This document shows, piece after piece, positions 6,986 to 16,406 of a stretch of 64,000 nt of DNA (within the stretch, counting starts at the first letter, position 1; each line of letters begins with the position of its first letter). Location of the stretch: the NCBI GenBank assembly GCA_001556025.1, contig LSIB01000136.1:124001-188000 (forward strand). Reading direction: 5' to 3'. The notes below the pieces were generated by a model. The model saw only the letters and a program-made list of their open reading frames with translations. It was not told the DNA's origin and made no database searches. This DNA comes from Rhizobiales bacterium CCH3-A5. Its GTDB lineage: Bacteria > Pseudomonadota > Alphaproteobacteria > Rhizobiales > Beijerinckiaceae. A program made the position numbers and the translations under genes.

Positions 6986-8554
6986 ATGGCTGGAAAGTTC
7001 GATCTGAACGACGACACCGTCGTCGTGGTTATCGGCTCCGGGGCCGGCGGCGGCACGCTCGCCACCGAACTCGCGCTCAAGGGCATCAATGTCGTCTGTC
7101 TGGAAGCAGGCAAGCGGCATGAAGCGGAGGACTTCCTCAACGACGAATGGGCCTCCTTCACGCAGCTCGCCTGGACCGACATGCGCACCACCTCGGGCTC
7201 CTGGCGCATCGCCAAGGACTTCGCCAATCTTCCGGCCTGGATCGTCAAGGCCGTCGGCGGCTCGACCACCCATTGGGCCGGTGCCTCGCTGCGCTTCCAG
7301 ACGCACGAGTTCAAGGCGCGCACGACCTATGGCGAGATCAAGGGCGCGAGCCTGCTCGACTGGCCGATCGACCTCGCCGAGATGGAGCCGTGGTACGCCA
7401 AGGCCGAGGACCGCATGGGCGTGACGCTGACCAACGGCATCCCCGGCCTGCCCGGCAACAACAACTACAAGGTCTTCGAGAAGGGCGCGCACAAGCTCGG
7501 CTACAGCAAGGTCTCGACCGGCCGGATGGCGATCAACTCCGAACCCCGCGACGGCCGTGGCGCCTGCCAGCAGATCGGCTTCTGCTTCCAGGGCTGCAAG
7601 TCGGGCGCGAAATGGTCGACGCTGGCGGCCGAGATCCCCAAGGGCGAGGCCACCGGCAAGCTCGAGGTCAGGCCGGAATCCTTCGTCCAGAAGATCGAGC
7701 ACGATGCGTCAGGCAAGGTCACCGGCGTCGTCTATCTCGACGGCAAAGGCGTGCAGCAGCGCCAGAAGGCCCGCATCGTCGCAGTCGCCGGAAACTCGAT
7801 CGAGAGCCCGCGCCTGTTGCTCAACTCGGCCTCGAACATGTTCAAGGACGGGCTCGCCAATTCGTCGGGTCAGGTCGGCAAGAACTACATGCGCCACCTC
7901 ACCGGTTCGGTCTATGGAGTGTTCGACAAGCCGGTGAAGATGTGGCGTGGCACCACCATGGCCGGCATCGTGCAGGACGAGGCGCATCACGACACCAAGC
8001 GCGGCTTCGTCGGCGGCTATGAGCTGGAGACGCTCTCGATCGGCCTGCCCTTCATGGCCGCCTTCCTCGATCCGGGCTCATGGGGCCGGGAGTTCACCAC
8101 CGCGCTCGACTCTTACGAGAACATGGCGGGCCTGTGGATCGTCGGCGAGGACATGCCGCAGGAAAGCAACCGCATCACGCTGTCGGACAAGAAGGACAAG
8201 GGCGGGATGCCGGTCGCGAACGTGCATTTCGACGACCACCCCAACGACCTCGCCATGCGCGCCCATGCCTACCGGCAGGGCTCGGCGATGTACGAGGCGG
8301 TCGGCGCGACGCGCACCTTCCCGACCACACCCTATCCCTCGACGCATAATCTCGGCACCAACCGGATGTCCGAGAAAGCGCGCGACGGCGTCGTCAACAA
8401 ATGGGGCCAGAGCCACGACATCAAGAACCTGTTCGTGTCCGACGGCAGCCAGTTCACCACCGGCGCGACCGAGAACCCGACTTTGACGATCGTTGCGCTC
8501 GCCCTGCGCCAGGCCGATTACATCGCCAAGCAGATGGCGCAGAAGGCGGTCTGA
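6986..8554 (+). CDS. GMC-family FAD dehydrogenase, catalytic subunit with putative Fe-S motif
   Basis: A 522-residue flavoprotein. The FAD-binding GSGAGGG (residues 17-23) and LEAGKR lie at the N-terminus, TTHWAG around H96, and the C-terminal GMC signature STHNLGTNRM...DGSQFTTGATENPTLTI carries H454 and N497 as likely catalytic residues. Cysteines 194, 200 and 204 form C-X5-C-X3-C, the spacing reported for the 3Fe-4S cluster of the Burkholderia cepacia FAD glucose dehydrogenase alpha subunit. With the upstream Tat subunit and cytochrome c it should form a periplasm-facing alcohol or sugar dehydrogenase complex passing electrons to the respiratory chain. Substrate is unknown. Ribosome site AGGAGGAG lies before the ATG. 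Confidence 0.9.
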   Translation: MAGKFDLNDDTVVVVIGSGAGGGTLATELALKGINVVCLEAGKRHEAEDFLNDEWASFTQLAWTDMRTTSGSWRIAKDFANLPAWIVKAVGGSTTHWAGASLRFQTHEFKARTTYGEIKGASLLDWPIDLAEMEPWYAKAEDRMGVTLTNGIPGLPGNNNYKVFEKGAHKLGYSKVSTGRMAINSEPRDGRGACQQIGFCFQGCKSGAKWSTLAAEIPKGEATGKLEVRPESFVQKIEHDASGKVTGVVYLDGKGVQQRQKARIVAVAGNSIESPRLLLNSASNMFKDGLANSSGQVGKNYMRHLTGSVYGVFDKPVKMWRGTTMAGIVQDEAHHDTKRGFVGGYELETLSIGLPFMAAFLDPGSWGREFTTALDSYENMAGLWIVGEDMPQESNRITLSDKKDKGGMPVANVHFDDHPNDLAMRAHAYRQGSAMYEAVGATRTFPTTPYPSTHNLGTNRMSEKARDGVVNKWGQSHDIKNLFVSDGSQFTTGATENPTLTIVALALRQADYIAKQMAQKAV

Positions 8555-8605
8555 GCGCCCGCAGGCTATCCGGCCGCCGTGGTTCCCCTGCCGGCGACTG
8601 GAAGG

Positions 8606-8636
8606 CGATGCCCGGCTCCCTCCCGGCCGGGCATCG
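8606..8636. terminator. strong hairpin between convergent genes
   Basis: CGATGCCCGG (8606-8615) and CCGGGCATCG (8627-8636) pair perfectly across an 11-base loop, between the dehydrogenase stop and the convergent DsrE-like gene. No T-run follows, so it may be a processing or bidirectional stop signal. Confidence 0.5.
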
Positions 8637-8662
8637 TCGCATGTGCAGCTCGCGCCGGAAGT

Positions 8663-9178
8663 TCAGGTCATCGGCTTCAGATAGGCGTAGCCCTGCTGGA
8701 CCAGCGCCGCCGCCTCGGCCATGCCGGCCTGGATGATGTCCTCGCGGCGCACGCCGTAGAGCGTCCTGTCGGGATCCATGTTCTGCCCGGTGATGGTGTT
8801 GAGGCAGACGAGGAACCGCACCCCGTCCTTCTTGAGACGGTCGATCCGGCTCGCGAGGTCGGGATCGCTCTTCGCCCGCCTCAGCAGGTCGAGCCCGTCG
8901 CCCTGCAGCAGGATGCGCAGTTCGAGCCATTCGGGCCCGACGGCGGAGACATGGTTTCGCGCCATCTGCAGCAGGTTGCGCCAGCGCCCGGCGGCGAGCA
9001 CACCCGCGCCGTCGGTGATGTGGTAGAGCGCCTTCTGCGGCTCATAGGGCTGGAAGCTCATCGTCCGAAGATGGGCCGGCGTGCGCTCCGCCGGCGTCCG
9101 CGCCGCAAGCTGCCAGCCATCGAAAGCCAGCATCCCCACGATCGCCGCCAGCCCCAGCCGCTTCCCGAAACGCGTCAT
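8663..9178 (-). CDS. DsrE-family protein with N-terminal membrane/signal segment
   Basis: About 171 residues from ATG 9178, 6 bases after GGAG; the ATG one codon upstream is also possible. Residues 1-22 (RLGLAAIVGMLAFDGWQLAA) look like a signal peptide or anchor. The body reads YHITDGAGVLAAGRWRNLLQMARNHVSAVG, then LRILLQGDGLDLL, RIDRLKKDGVRFLVCLNTI and VQQGYAYLKP, matching the DsrE/DsrF-like fold; a cysteine sits at the position (FLVCLNT) used in sulfur-relay members. Sulfur transfer is not established for this periplasmic subgroup. It converges on the dehydrogenase operon. Confidence 0.78.
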   Translation of the reverse strand: MTRFGKRLGLAAIVGMLAFDGWQLAARTPAERTPAHLRTMSFQPYEPQKALYHITDGAGVLAAGRWRNLLQMARNHVSAVGPEWLELRILLQGDGLDLLRRAKSDPDLASRIDRLKKDGVRFLVCLNTITGQNMDPDRTLYGVRREDIIQAGMAEAAALVQQGYAYLKPMT

Positions 9179-9421
9179 CATCAGCTCCGTCACGATCCCG
9201 TTCGGAGACGCAAAACTGTCCCGTAACGGGACATATCGGCTCGCCGGGGCGTCATCCTGCCCTGGAACTGCGTGAAGCATGCCAGAGCGTGCCAGTTGCC
9301 TCACGACGCTTTGGCTTGATCGCGGCATGCAGTCCGCGACGAACCTGACGGCGCTTGCGCCTGAGCCCCCATCCCCCTAATCAGCCCGCGAGGACACGCG
9401 ACCAAGAAAAGGCTGACCGAG

Positions 9422-10531
9422 ATGGCGACCCACAAGCTCCTGATGCTCCCCGGCGACGGCATCGGCCCCGAGGTGATGGCCCAGGTCGAGACCATCGTCT
9501 CCTGGTTCGGCAGGCAGGGCCTCGCCTCCTTCGAGATCGAGAAGGGCCTTGTCGGCGGCTGCGCCTATGACGCGCACCAGCAGGCGATCTCGGAAGGCGA
9601 CATGAGGCTGGCGCAGGCCGCGGACGCCGTTCTGTTCGGCGCGGTCGGCGGGCCGAAATGGGCCGACGTGCCTTATCAGCACCGTCCCGAGGCCGGCCTT
9701 TTGCGCCTGCGCAAGGATCTCGGCCTGTTCGCGAACCTGCGCCCGGCGATCTGCTATCCGGCGCTGGCTTCGGCCTCCTCGCTCAAGCCCGAAGTCGTCG
9801 AGGGCCTCGACATCCTGATCGTGCGTGAACTCACCGGCGGCGTCTATTTCGGCGAGCCCAAGGAGATCGTCACGCTTGAGGACGGCAGCAAGCGCGGCGT
9901 CGATACCCAAGTTTACACGACTCCCGAGATCGAGCGCATTTGCGCGGTCGCCTTCGAGCTCGCGCGCACGCGCCGCAACAAGGTCTCATCGGCCGAGAAG
10001 CACAACGTCATGAAGACCGGCGTGCTCTGGAAGCAGACCGTCACGGCGCTGCACGCCAAGAGCTACGCCGATGTCGAGCTGGAGCATGTGCTGGCCGACA
10101 ATTGCGCCATGCAGCTCGTGCGCTGGCCCAAGCAATACGACGTCATCGTCACCGACAACCTGTTCGGCGACATTCTCTCGGACGTCGCCGCCATGCTCAC
10201 CGGCTCACTCGGCATGCTGCCCTCAGCCTCGCTCGGCGCGGAAGACGCAGCCACCGGCAAGCGCAAGGCGCTCTACGAGCCGGTCCACGGCTCGGCGCCC
10301 GACATCGCGGGCAAGGGTCTGGCGAACCCGATCGCGATGATCGGCTCGTTCGCCATGGCGCTGCGCTATTCCTTCGGGGCAATCGAAGCCGCCGACCGGC
10401 TGGAGGGCGCGATTGCGGACGTGCTGGGCTCCGGCACGCGAACCAAAGACATTGCCGCGCCGGGTGCGAACGCAGTCTCGACCAGCGAGATGGGAGCGGC
10501 GATCGTCAAGGCGCTGGAAGCGCGGGGGTAA
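9422..10531 (+). CDS. leuB: 3-isopropylmalate dehydrogenase
   Basis: A 369-residue enzyme oxidising (2R,3S)-3-isopropylmalate to 2-isopropyl-3-oxosuccinate, then 2-oxoisocaproate, with NAD+ in cytosolic leucine synthesis. Visible: [10 protein letters not shown] at the start, [26 protein letters not shown], the catalytic lysine in [15 protein letters not shown] and the metal-binding [27 protein letters not shown] signature, plus [16 protein letters not shown] near the C-terminus. Length is normal. leuD and leuC lie elsewhere in this window, so the pathway is dispersed here. A hairpin follows its stop. Confidence 0.97.
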   Translation: MATHKLLMLPGDGIGPEVMAQVETIVSWFGRQGLASFEIEKGLVGGCAYDAHQQAISEGDMRLAQAADAVLFGAVGGPKWADVPYQHRPEAGLLRLRKDLGLFANLRPAICYPALASASSLKPEVVEGLDILIVRELTGGVYFGEPKEIVTLEDGSKRGVDTQVYTTPEIERICAVAFELARTRRNKVSSAEKHNVMKTGVLWKQTVTALHAKSYADVELEHVLADNCAMQLVRWPKQYDVIVTDNLFGDILSDVAAMLTGSLGMLPSASLGAEDAATGKRKALYEPVHGSAPDIAGKGLANPIAMIGSFAMALRYSFGAIEAADRLEGAIADVLGSGTRTKDIAAPGANAVSTSEMGAAIVKALEARG

Positions 10532-10537
10532 GGCTCT

Positions 10538-10564
10538 TTCCTTCTCCCCTCGCGGGAGAAGGAA
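10538..10564. terminator. hairpin after leuB
   Basis: TTCCTTCTCCC (10538-10548) and GGGAGAAGGAA (10554-10564) are perfect 11-bp arms with a 5-base loop, 7 bases after the leuB stop. There is no clear T-run; the sequence also resembles the short CCTTCTCCC-type intergenic repeats common in alphaproteobacteria. Confidence 0.55.
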
Positions 10565-10646
10565 GAACTCTCCCCCTCGTGATTTGCGCGTGACGCATAC
10601 GCATGCGCTAGACTCATGCTCCTCTGAAACGGAGCATGTCCGTCCG

Positions 10647-11603
10647 ATGCTGATCAAAAACCGCCCCGGCTGGGCGATGCCCGAGAGTCAGGCCACGCCT
10701 GAATCGGTCTATCTGAACCGCCGCTCTCTGCTCGCGGCCGGGGCAGGCGCGATCGCAAGCGCGGCCCTGCCGCAGATCGCGGCAGCGCAAGCGCCGGATC
10801 CGACACTCGATCTCTATCCGGCGAAGAAGAACGAGAGCTTCACGCTCGACAGGCCGGTCACCGACGAGGCGCTAGCGGCGAACTACAACAACTTCTACGA
10901 ATTCGGCACGTCTAAGGATGTCGTCGCCGCCTCTAAGAAGCTGGTGACGCGGCCCTGGACGGTGACGATCGACGGCATGGTCGAGAAGCCGATGGAAATC
11001 GGCGTCGACGACCTGATCCGCAGGATGACGCTGGAGGAGCGGCTCTATCGCTTTCGCTGCGTCGAGAGCTGGTCGATGGCGGTGCCCTGGACCGGCTTCA
11101 CGGTCAAGTCGCTCGTCGAGTTCGCCAGGCCGCTGGCCAGCGCGAAATACGTGAAATTCGAGACCTTCCTGAACCCGCGCATCGCTCCCGGCCAGTCGCA
11201 GCGCTGGTATCCCTGGCCCTATACCGAGGGGCTGACCACCTCGGAGGCCACCAACGACCTGCCGCTGATGGTCACTGGCATCTATGGCAAGCCGATCGCA
11301 ACCCAGTACGGCGCGCCGCTTCGTTTGATCGTGCCGTGGAAGTACGGCTTCAAATCGGCGAAATCGATCACGAAGATTTCCTTCGTCGCCGAGCGGCCAA
11401 AAACCTTTTGGGAAGGGCTGCAGGCGCAGGAATACGGTTTTTGGGCCAATGTGAACCCTGCGGTCGCTCATCCTCGCTGGAGCCAGGCCAGCGAGCAGTT
11501 GTTAGGCTCGCGCGAGCGCCGCCCGACGCTGATCTGGAACGGCTATGGCGAGCAGGTCGCCGACCTCTACAAGGGGCTGGAGGGCGAGCGTCTGTTCGTG
11601 TGA
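10647..11603 (+). CDS. msrP: protein-methionine-sulfoxide reductase catalytic subunit MsrP
   Basis: A 318-residue molybdenum-cofactor enzyme that repairs oxidised methionines in envelope proteins. The twin-arginine signal NRRSLLAAGAGAIASAALPQIAAAQA (about 24-50) sends it folded through Tat. RFRCVESWSMAVPWTG contains the molybdenum-ligating cysteine (C138), followed by FLNPRIAPGQ, YPWPYTEGLT and IVPWKYGFKSAKSI, all typical of YedY/MsrP. ATG 10647 is the start that puts the RR motif at the usual distance. The heme membrane partner MsrQ, often adjacent, is not in the window. Confidence 0.95.
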   Translation: MLIKNRPGWAMPESQATPESVYLNRRSLLAAGAGAIASAALPQIAAAQAPDPTLDLYPAKKNESFTLDRPVTDEALAANYNNFYEFGTSKDVVAASKKLVTRPWTVTIDGMVEKPMEIGVDDLIRRMTLEERLYRFRCVESWSMAVPWTGFTVKSLVEFARPLASAKYVKFETFLNPRIAPGQSQRWYPWPYTEGLTTSEATNDLPLMVTGIYGKPIATQYGAPLRLIVPWKYGFKSAKSITKISFVAERPKTFWEGLQAQEYGFWANVNPAVAHPRWSQASEQLLGSRERRPTLIWNGYGEQVADLYKGLEGERLFV

Positions 11604-11708
11604 GCCACGCCACCGACAGGAATCGGGTTGCTCGCATGCGACCGTCCAGCGGATAGTCCGACCTCGGCTCGCTTTGCCGAGGGCCGGATCGACCGCCGGA
11701 GGATGCAA

Positions 11709-12275
11709 ATGCCGCACTTGACCCTTTTCGCAACCGCGATCGGGCCCTGCGCACTGATCTGGCAGGGCGAGGCCATCATCGGCGCGCAACTGCCCGAGCG
11801 CGACGACATGGCGGCGATGCGGCGTCTGAGGGCGCGCTTTCCCGACGCGGACGAAACCGACCCGCCCTCCTTCATCGAAGCGGCCATGGCGGACATCGTC
11901 GCACTCTTGTCCGGCGAGAAGCGCGACCTCTCCCATCTCCCGATCGCGCTCGATGCAGTGCCGGCGTTCAACCGCCGCGTCTACGAGGTCGCGCTGACGA
12001 TCCCGCCCGGCGAAACACTGACCTATGGGGAGGTCGCCGCCCGCATCGGCGAGCCGGGCGCGGCGCGGGCCGTCGGCGTCGCGCTCGGCCAGAACCCGTT
12101 CGCGCCGATCGTGCCTTGCCATCGCGTGCTGGCGGCAAGCGGCAAGACCGGAGGCTTCTCGGCCGAGGGCGGCGTCGAGACCAAGCTCAGGATGCTGACG
12201 ATCGAGAAGGCCCGCACGAACGCGCAGCCAGGCCTCTTCGAAGCCCTGCCGCTGGAGGCACGGCGGCGGACATGA
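11709..12275 (+). CDS. methylated-DNA--[protein]-cysteine S-methyltransferase
   Basis: A 188-residue suicide DNA-repair protein that transfers the O6-methylguanine methyl group to its own cysteine. The start at 11709 lies 6 bases after GGAGG (11698-11702). The C-terminal half has FNRRVYEVALTIPPGETLTYGEVAARIGEPGAARAVG (helix-turn-helix, with the arginine finger) and the active site IVPCHRVLA with C137. The N-terminal ribonuclease-H-like domain is degenerate, as usual for Ogt-type enzymes; no Ada-type activator domain is present. Monocistronic. Confidence 0.92.
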   Translation: MPHLTLFATAIGPCALIWQGEAIIGAQLPERDDMAAMRRLRARFPDADETDPPSFIEAAMADIVALLSGEKRDLSHLPIALDAVPAFNRRVYEVALTIPPGETLTYGEVAARIGEPGAARAVGVALGQNPFAPIVPCHRVLAASGKTGGFSAEGGVETKLRMLTIEKARTNAQPGLFEALPLEARRRT

Positions 12276-12308
12276 AAAAAAGGCCGACCCCCGAGGGAGC
12301 CGGCCTTT
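12275..12308 (-). terminator. terminator, strongest on the minus strand
   Basis: Arms AAAGGCCG (12279-12286) and CGGCCTTT (12301-12308). Read on the minus strand the stem is followed by seven T residues (complement of A at 12275-12281), so it would stop transcripts coming from the LysR gene; on the plus strand it follows the methyltransferase stop with only TTT. Confidence 0.7.
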
Positions 12309-12546
12309 GAAGTTTGAAACATCCAGCGCAAGCGCCAAACATCTCAGAGGGGAACGGCTGCAACGAACTCGACGCCGGGAGGAGTTAGCGGAGCCCGTTG
12401 CGAACGACCGTGCTTGCTATGTGAGGCAGCACCTGCCTTTTTGCAATGCAACATGAGCCGGGTCGGACATGCGCCTAATGCATGCATACCGATCAAATGC
12501 GGCCTAGTCAGCCCTAAACGATTGAGAAATATGCGCCTGACGCACA

Positions 12547-12580
12547 AACGCCGCCTCTGCGTTCAGCGCAGGGCGGCGTT
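12547..12580 (-). terminator. hairpin downstream of the LysR gene
   Basis: AACGCCGCC-TCTGCG (12547-12561) pairs with CGCAGGGCGGCGTT (12567-12580) apart from one bulged base; on the minus strand this hairpin follows the LysR stop by about 30 bases and is followed by TGTGCG, a weak T-run. The rest of the 12309-12609 gap shows no coding sequence or motif that I recognise. Confidence 0.5.
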
Positions 12581-12609
12581 GCGTTGCAATCGTCGGTTGC
12601 GCGACCTGG

Positions 12610-13500
12610 TCAGTAGGTCCAGCGTTGCGCCTTCTGGATCAGGAAGTCGCGGAAGACCTGCACGCGAGCGACCGACTTCATCTCCTCTGGGTAGACGAGA
12701 TAGCTCTCCAGCTGCGGCATCTCAGTCTCGCGCATCAACTGGATCAGCGGCGAGCCCGTCTCGATCAGATAGTCCGGCAGCACGGCGATGCCGGCGCCTG
12801 AATCCACCGCCCGCTTCATCGCCGTGATGTTGTTCACGGTGAGATGGATCGGGCGTGGATTGCGCTGGTCGCGCCCGAGCGTGCCGAGCCAGTGGACGGC
12901 CGTCAGATAGGAGGGGGAGGTGCCGCCGAAGGACAGGATGCGGTGGTTGTCCAGTTCCTCATAGGTCTTGGGCTCGCCGAAGCGCTTCACATAGGCCGGC
13001 GAGCCATAGACGTGGAAATGGACCGTGAAGAGCTTGCGCTGGATCAGGTCAGGCTGCTGCGGCTGGCGCAGGCGGATCGCGATGTCGGCCTCGCGCATCG
13101 ACAGGTCGAGTTCCTCGTCGGTGAGGATGAGATCGACCTTGATGTCGGGGTAGAGATCGAGGAACTCGGCCAGTCGCGGCGTCAGCCAGTGGCCGCCGAG
13201 CCCACGCGTCGCGGTGACCTTGAGTTCACCCGACGGGTGCTCGCGCGTCTCCGAGAGCTGCGCCCGCGTCCGCTCCAGCCGCTGCGTCATCTCGCGCGCG
13301 GCGCGCCAGAGCAATTCGCCCTGTTCGGTGAGGATGAGACCGCGCGTATGCCGATGGAACAGGGGCGCGCGCAATTCGCGCTCCAGCGCGCCGATCTGCC
13401 GGCTCACCGCCGACTGACTCAGGCCCAGAACGTCTCCCGCCTTGGTAAAGCTGCCGGACTCAGCGACGGTATAAAATATCCTGATGCGGTCCCAATCCAC
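12610..13500 (-). CDS. LysR-family transcriptional regulator, VtlR/LsrB-like
   Basis: A 296-residue regulator: N-terminal winged helix-turn-helix (residues 1-60, MDWDRIRIFYTVAESGSFTKAG with the recognition helix LSQSAVSRQIGALERE), linker helix, and a periplasmic-binding-like effector domain (about 90-290). The sequence and its position directly downstream of trxB on the same strand match VtlR of Brucella and LsrB of Sinorhizobium, regulators linked to symbiosis/virulence, small RNA control and redox or envelope stress. One cysteine-free effector domain is seen, so cysteine-based redox sensing is unlikely for this protein. The upstream gap holds repeats that may be its operator. Confidence 0.85.
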   Translation of the reverse strand: MDWDRIRIFYTVAESGSFTKAGDVLGLSQSAVSRQIGALERELRAPLFHRHTRGLILTEQGELLWRAAREMTQRLERTRAQLSETREHPSGELKVTATRGLGGHWLTPRLAEFLDLYPDIKVDLILTDEELDLSMREADIAIRLRQPQQPDLIQRKLFTVHFHVYGSPAYVKRFGEPKTYEELDNHRILSFGGTSPSYLTAVHWLGTLGRDQRNPRPIHLTVNNITAMKRAVDSGAGIAVLPDYLIETGSPLIQLMRETEMPQLESYLVYPEEMKSVARVQVFRDFLIQKAQRWTY

Positions 13501-13595
13501 CGCGATCCCCCCTGTTATGCGTTTGGTGCATGTTGGGGGATAAAATCTTGGCGCGTCAACGTCTGAGCGGCGTCAACTACCGTTTTTCGCACCGA

Positions 13596-13631
13596 ATATG
13601 GTGACGTAATCCATCACATATGGTGATGGAT
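13596..13631. promoter_or_regulatory. repeated and palindromic site between trxB and the LysR gene
   Basis: ATATGGTGA occurs at 13596-13604 and again at 13618-13626, exactly 22 bp apart (about two helical turns), and the second copy belongs to a perfect 9-bp inverted repeat ATCCATCAC/GTGATGGAT (13609-13617 and 13623-13631). It lies about 100 bases upstream of the LysR start. It may be a LysR operator or, as a hairpin, the end of trxB mRNA. Confidence 0.4.
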
Positions 13632-13644
13632 GATCGGATGCGAC

Positions 13645-14694
<1,050 letters not shown>

Positions 14695-14708
14695 TCAACC
14701 CTCGCCTT

Positions 14709-14811
14709 CATCCTGGACAAGCGGCGAAGCCGTGCTCTCCGGGATCCATCATAGGGCAACGACTATGCTCTAAGGATGGACCCGGCGCTCCGCTTCGCGG
14801 AGGCCAGGATG
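14709..14811. repeat. palindromic intergenic repeat element, copy 1
   Basis: The element is bounded by perfect outer arms CATCCTGG (14709-14716) and CCAGGATG (14804-14811), with an inner GGGATCCATC / GGATGGACCC pair. It shares this layout with the element at 42768-42865. Such elements are widespread between genes in alphaproteobacteria and do not code. Confidence 0.7.
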
Positions 14812-14848
14812 ACGGCGCGCGTTGATCAAACCTGTCAGCCTGATCAAC

Positions 14849-15856
14849 TCATGCAATTCCGCGTTCAGCCCGATGCCGCAGCCAGCCCCGCCTCACGGCG
14901 TCCGCGATCTCGGTCGTCGAGTCTAGCGGCTGATATCGCTCTCCTTCAAGCCGCCCCTCGAAATGATGCACAGCCCCTTGCCGCTTCAGCGCCTCGAGAA
15001 ACTTCGCCAGCTTGCCATAGCCGCCATGCGGCTCGAAAACCAGGATCGGCGCGCCGGTCGCCGTCGCCTCGCCGATCATGTTCGTCGAATCGGCCGTGGT
15101 GACGATGGCGTTTGCATGGGCGAGCAGAGCGACATAGGGGTTCTCCCCTGTCCCGTCCCACCACCAGCCGCCATGCCTGGCGAAGACCGCCGCAACCGCC
15201 GCGTCGAGCTCGGGCGAGGTCCGCCGCGAGCGCGAGCCCATCAGCGCGACGCCCGATCCGGCAAGCTGGTCGAGCAGGCCCGCGAAGCGCGCGATATCGT
15301 CCGACAGAAAGCGGTGATGACGGCTGTCGCCGCCGGCCAAAACCGCAGCGCGCGGGCTGGGCAGGGCGGCGATCGCCGGATGTGGCCGCAAGCGCGCCTG
15401 CTCCAGTCGCACCGGCGAAAGCCCATGCGGCGAGGTCACCGTCACCAGCACATTCTCGCCGCGCAACCTGTCGTGTTCGGGAACCCAGATCAGGTCGGCT
15501 GCTCCCGTGCCGACGCGCGGATCCTTGAGGAAGACCGTGAAACTGCGACCGTTCGAGGCCTTGCGCAGCGCCCGCAGATAGGAAACCGCCCTCCGCCCCG
15601 AGGCGATGGCGATGTCGGGAAAGGGCGGGCGCAACGGGCTGCCGGGGCGGTCCGGCGCCTCGCGCGGATCGATCGGTCCGCGCGGCATCAGCCAGGCGAA
15701 CGGCGCGCGCGGCGCCACGCGCCTGATCTCCGGCGTCACGCCGAGCCGTTCAGCGACGCCGAGGCACTGCACCTCGTCGCCGGCCTTGCCGTCGGTCAGC
15801 ACCCATATGGTTGGAAGCGGCTCTGCAGGCGGGGGTTCGGCGGGCAAGCAAGGCAT
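14849..15856 (-). CDS. mitochondrial fission ELM1-like family protein
   Basis: A 335-residue protein from ATG 15856. Recognised by IWVLTDGKAGDEVQCLGVAERLG at the N-terminus, PDIAIASGRRAVSYLRAL, VFLKDPRVG..AADLIWVPEHD, VTSPHGLSP, and the C-terminal TTADSTNMIGEATATGAPILVFEP, together typical of the bacterial ELM1 (DUF1022) family. The last motif resembles sugar-nucleotide-binding sequence of GT-B glycosyltransferases, so the proteins are suspected glycosyltransferases, possibly of envelope synthesis, but no activity is established. The gene is divergent from the Lrp regulator with 78 bases between starts. Confidence 0.8.
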   Translation of the reverse strand: MPCLPAEPPPAEPLPTIWVLTDGKAGDEVQCLGVAERLGVTPEIRRVAPRAPFAWLMPRGPIDPREAPDRPGSPLRPPFPDIAIASGRRAVSYLRALRKASNGRSFTVFLKDPRVGTGAADLIWVPEHDRLRGENVLVTVTSPHGLSPVRLEQARLRPHPAIAALPSPRAAVLAGGDSRHHRFLSDDIARFAGLLDQLAGSGVALMGSRSRRTSPELDAAVAAVFARHGGWWWDGTGENPYVALLAHANAIVTTADSTNMIGEATATGAPILVFEPHGGYGKLAKFLEALKRQGAVHHFEGRLEGERYQPLDSTTEIADAVRRGWLRHRAERGIA

Positions 15857-15934
15857 CCTGTGAAGCGCGGCACGCGCCTTGTATCGCGCAGGCGCTGCGT
15901 CTAGACCAGCGCGACCTTGTCCCCGGGGCCTTTC

Positions 15935-16399
15935 GTGCGATCCAAACTCGACGATATCGACCTCGCCATCCTGCGCGAGCTGCAGGCCGATGGGCGGATG
16001 ACCAATGTCGAGTTGGCGAGCCGGGTCGGCATTTCGCCGCCGCCCTGCCTGCGGCGCGTGCGCGCGCTGGAGGAGGCCGGGCTGATTACCGGATATCGCG
16101 CCTTGCTCGACGAGAAGAAGCTCGGGCTCGAAGTGGTCTGCTTCGCCTTCGTGCATCTGGCGAGCCAGGCGGAGGCGGACCTCGCCGCGTTCCAGTCCCA
16201 TATCCGCGCCTGGGATGCGGTGCGTGAGTGCTGGACGCTGTCTGGCGACATCGACTTCATCCTGAAATGCGTCGCGCCCGACCTGAAAGCGTTTCAGGAT
16301 TTCGTCGGCGACCTGACCGCGCTGCCCAACGTCCGCAACGTGCGAACCGCTCTTGCGCTCGACCGGGTCAAGGACGAGCCGATCGCGCCATTGAGCTAG
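15935..16399 (+). CDS. Lrp/AsnC-family transcriptional regulator
   Basis: About 154 residues from GTG 15935, which follows GGGG by 6 bases; a TTG at 15917 would add six residues. SKLDDIDLAILRELQADGRMTNVELASRVGISPPPCLRRVRALEEAGLI is the AsnC-type helix-turn-helix; the rest is the RAM ligand-binding/oligomerisation domain (LGLEVVCFAFVHL...CWTLSGDIDFILKCVAPDLKAFQDFV). The position near trxB and greA is conserved in related genomes. Ligand, probably an amino acid, and targets are unknown. Confidence 0.9.
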   Translation: MRSKLDDIDLAILRELQADGRMTNVELASRVGISPPPCLRRVRALEEAGLITGYRALLDEKKLGLEVVCFAFVHLASQAEADLAAFQSHIRAWDAVRECWTLSGDIDFILKCVAPDLKAFQDFVGDLTALPNVRNVRTALALDRVKDEPIAPLS

Positions 16400-16406
16400 G
16401 ATCGGG

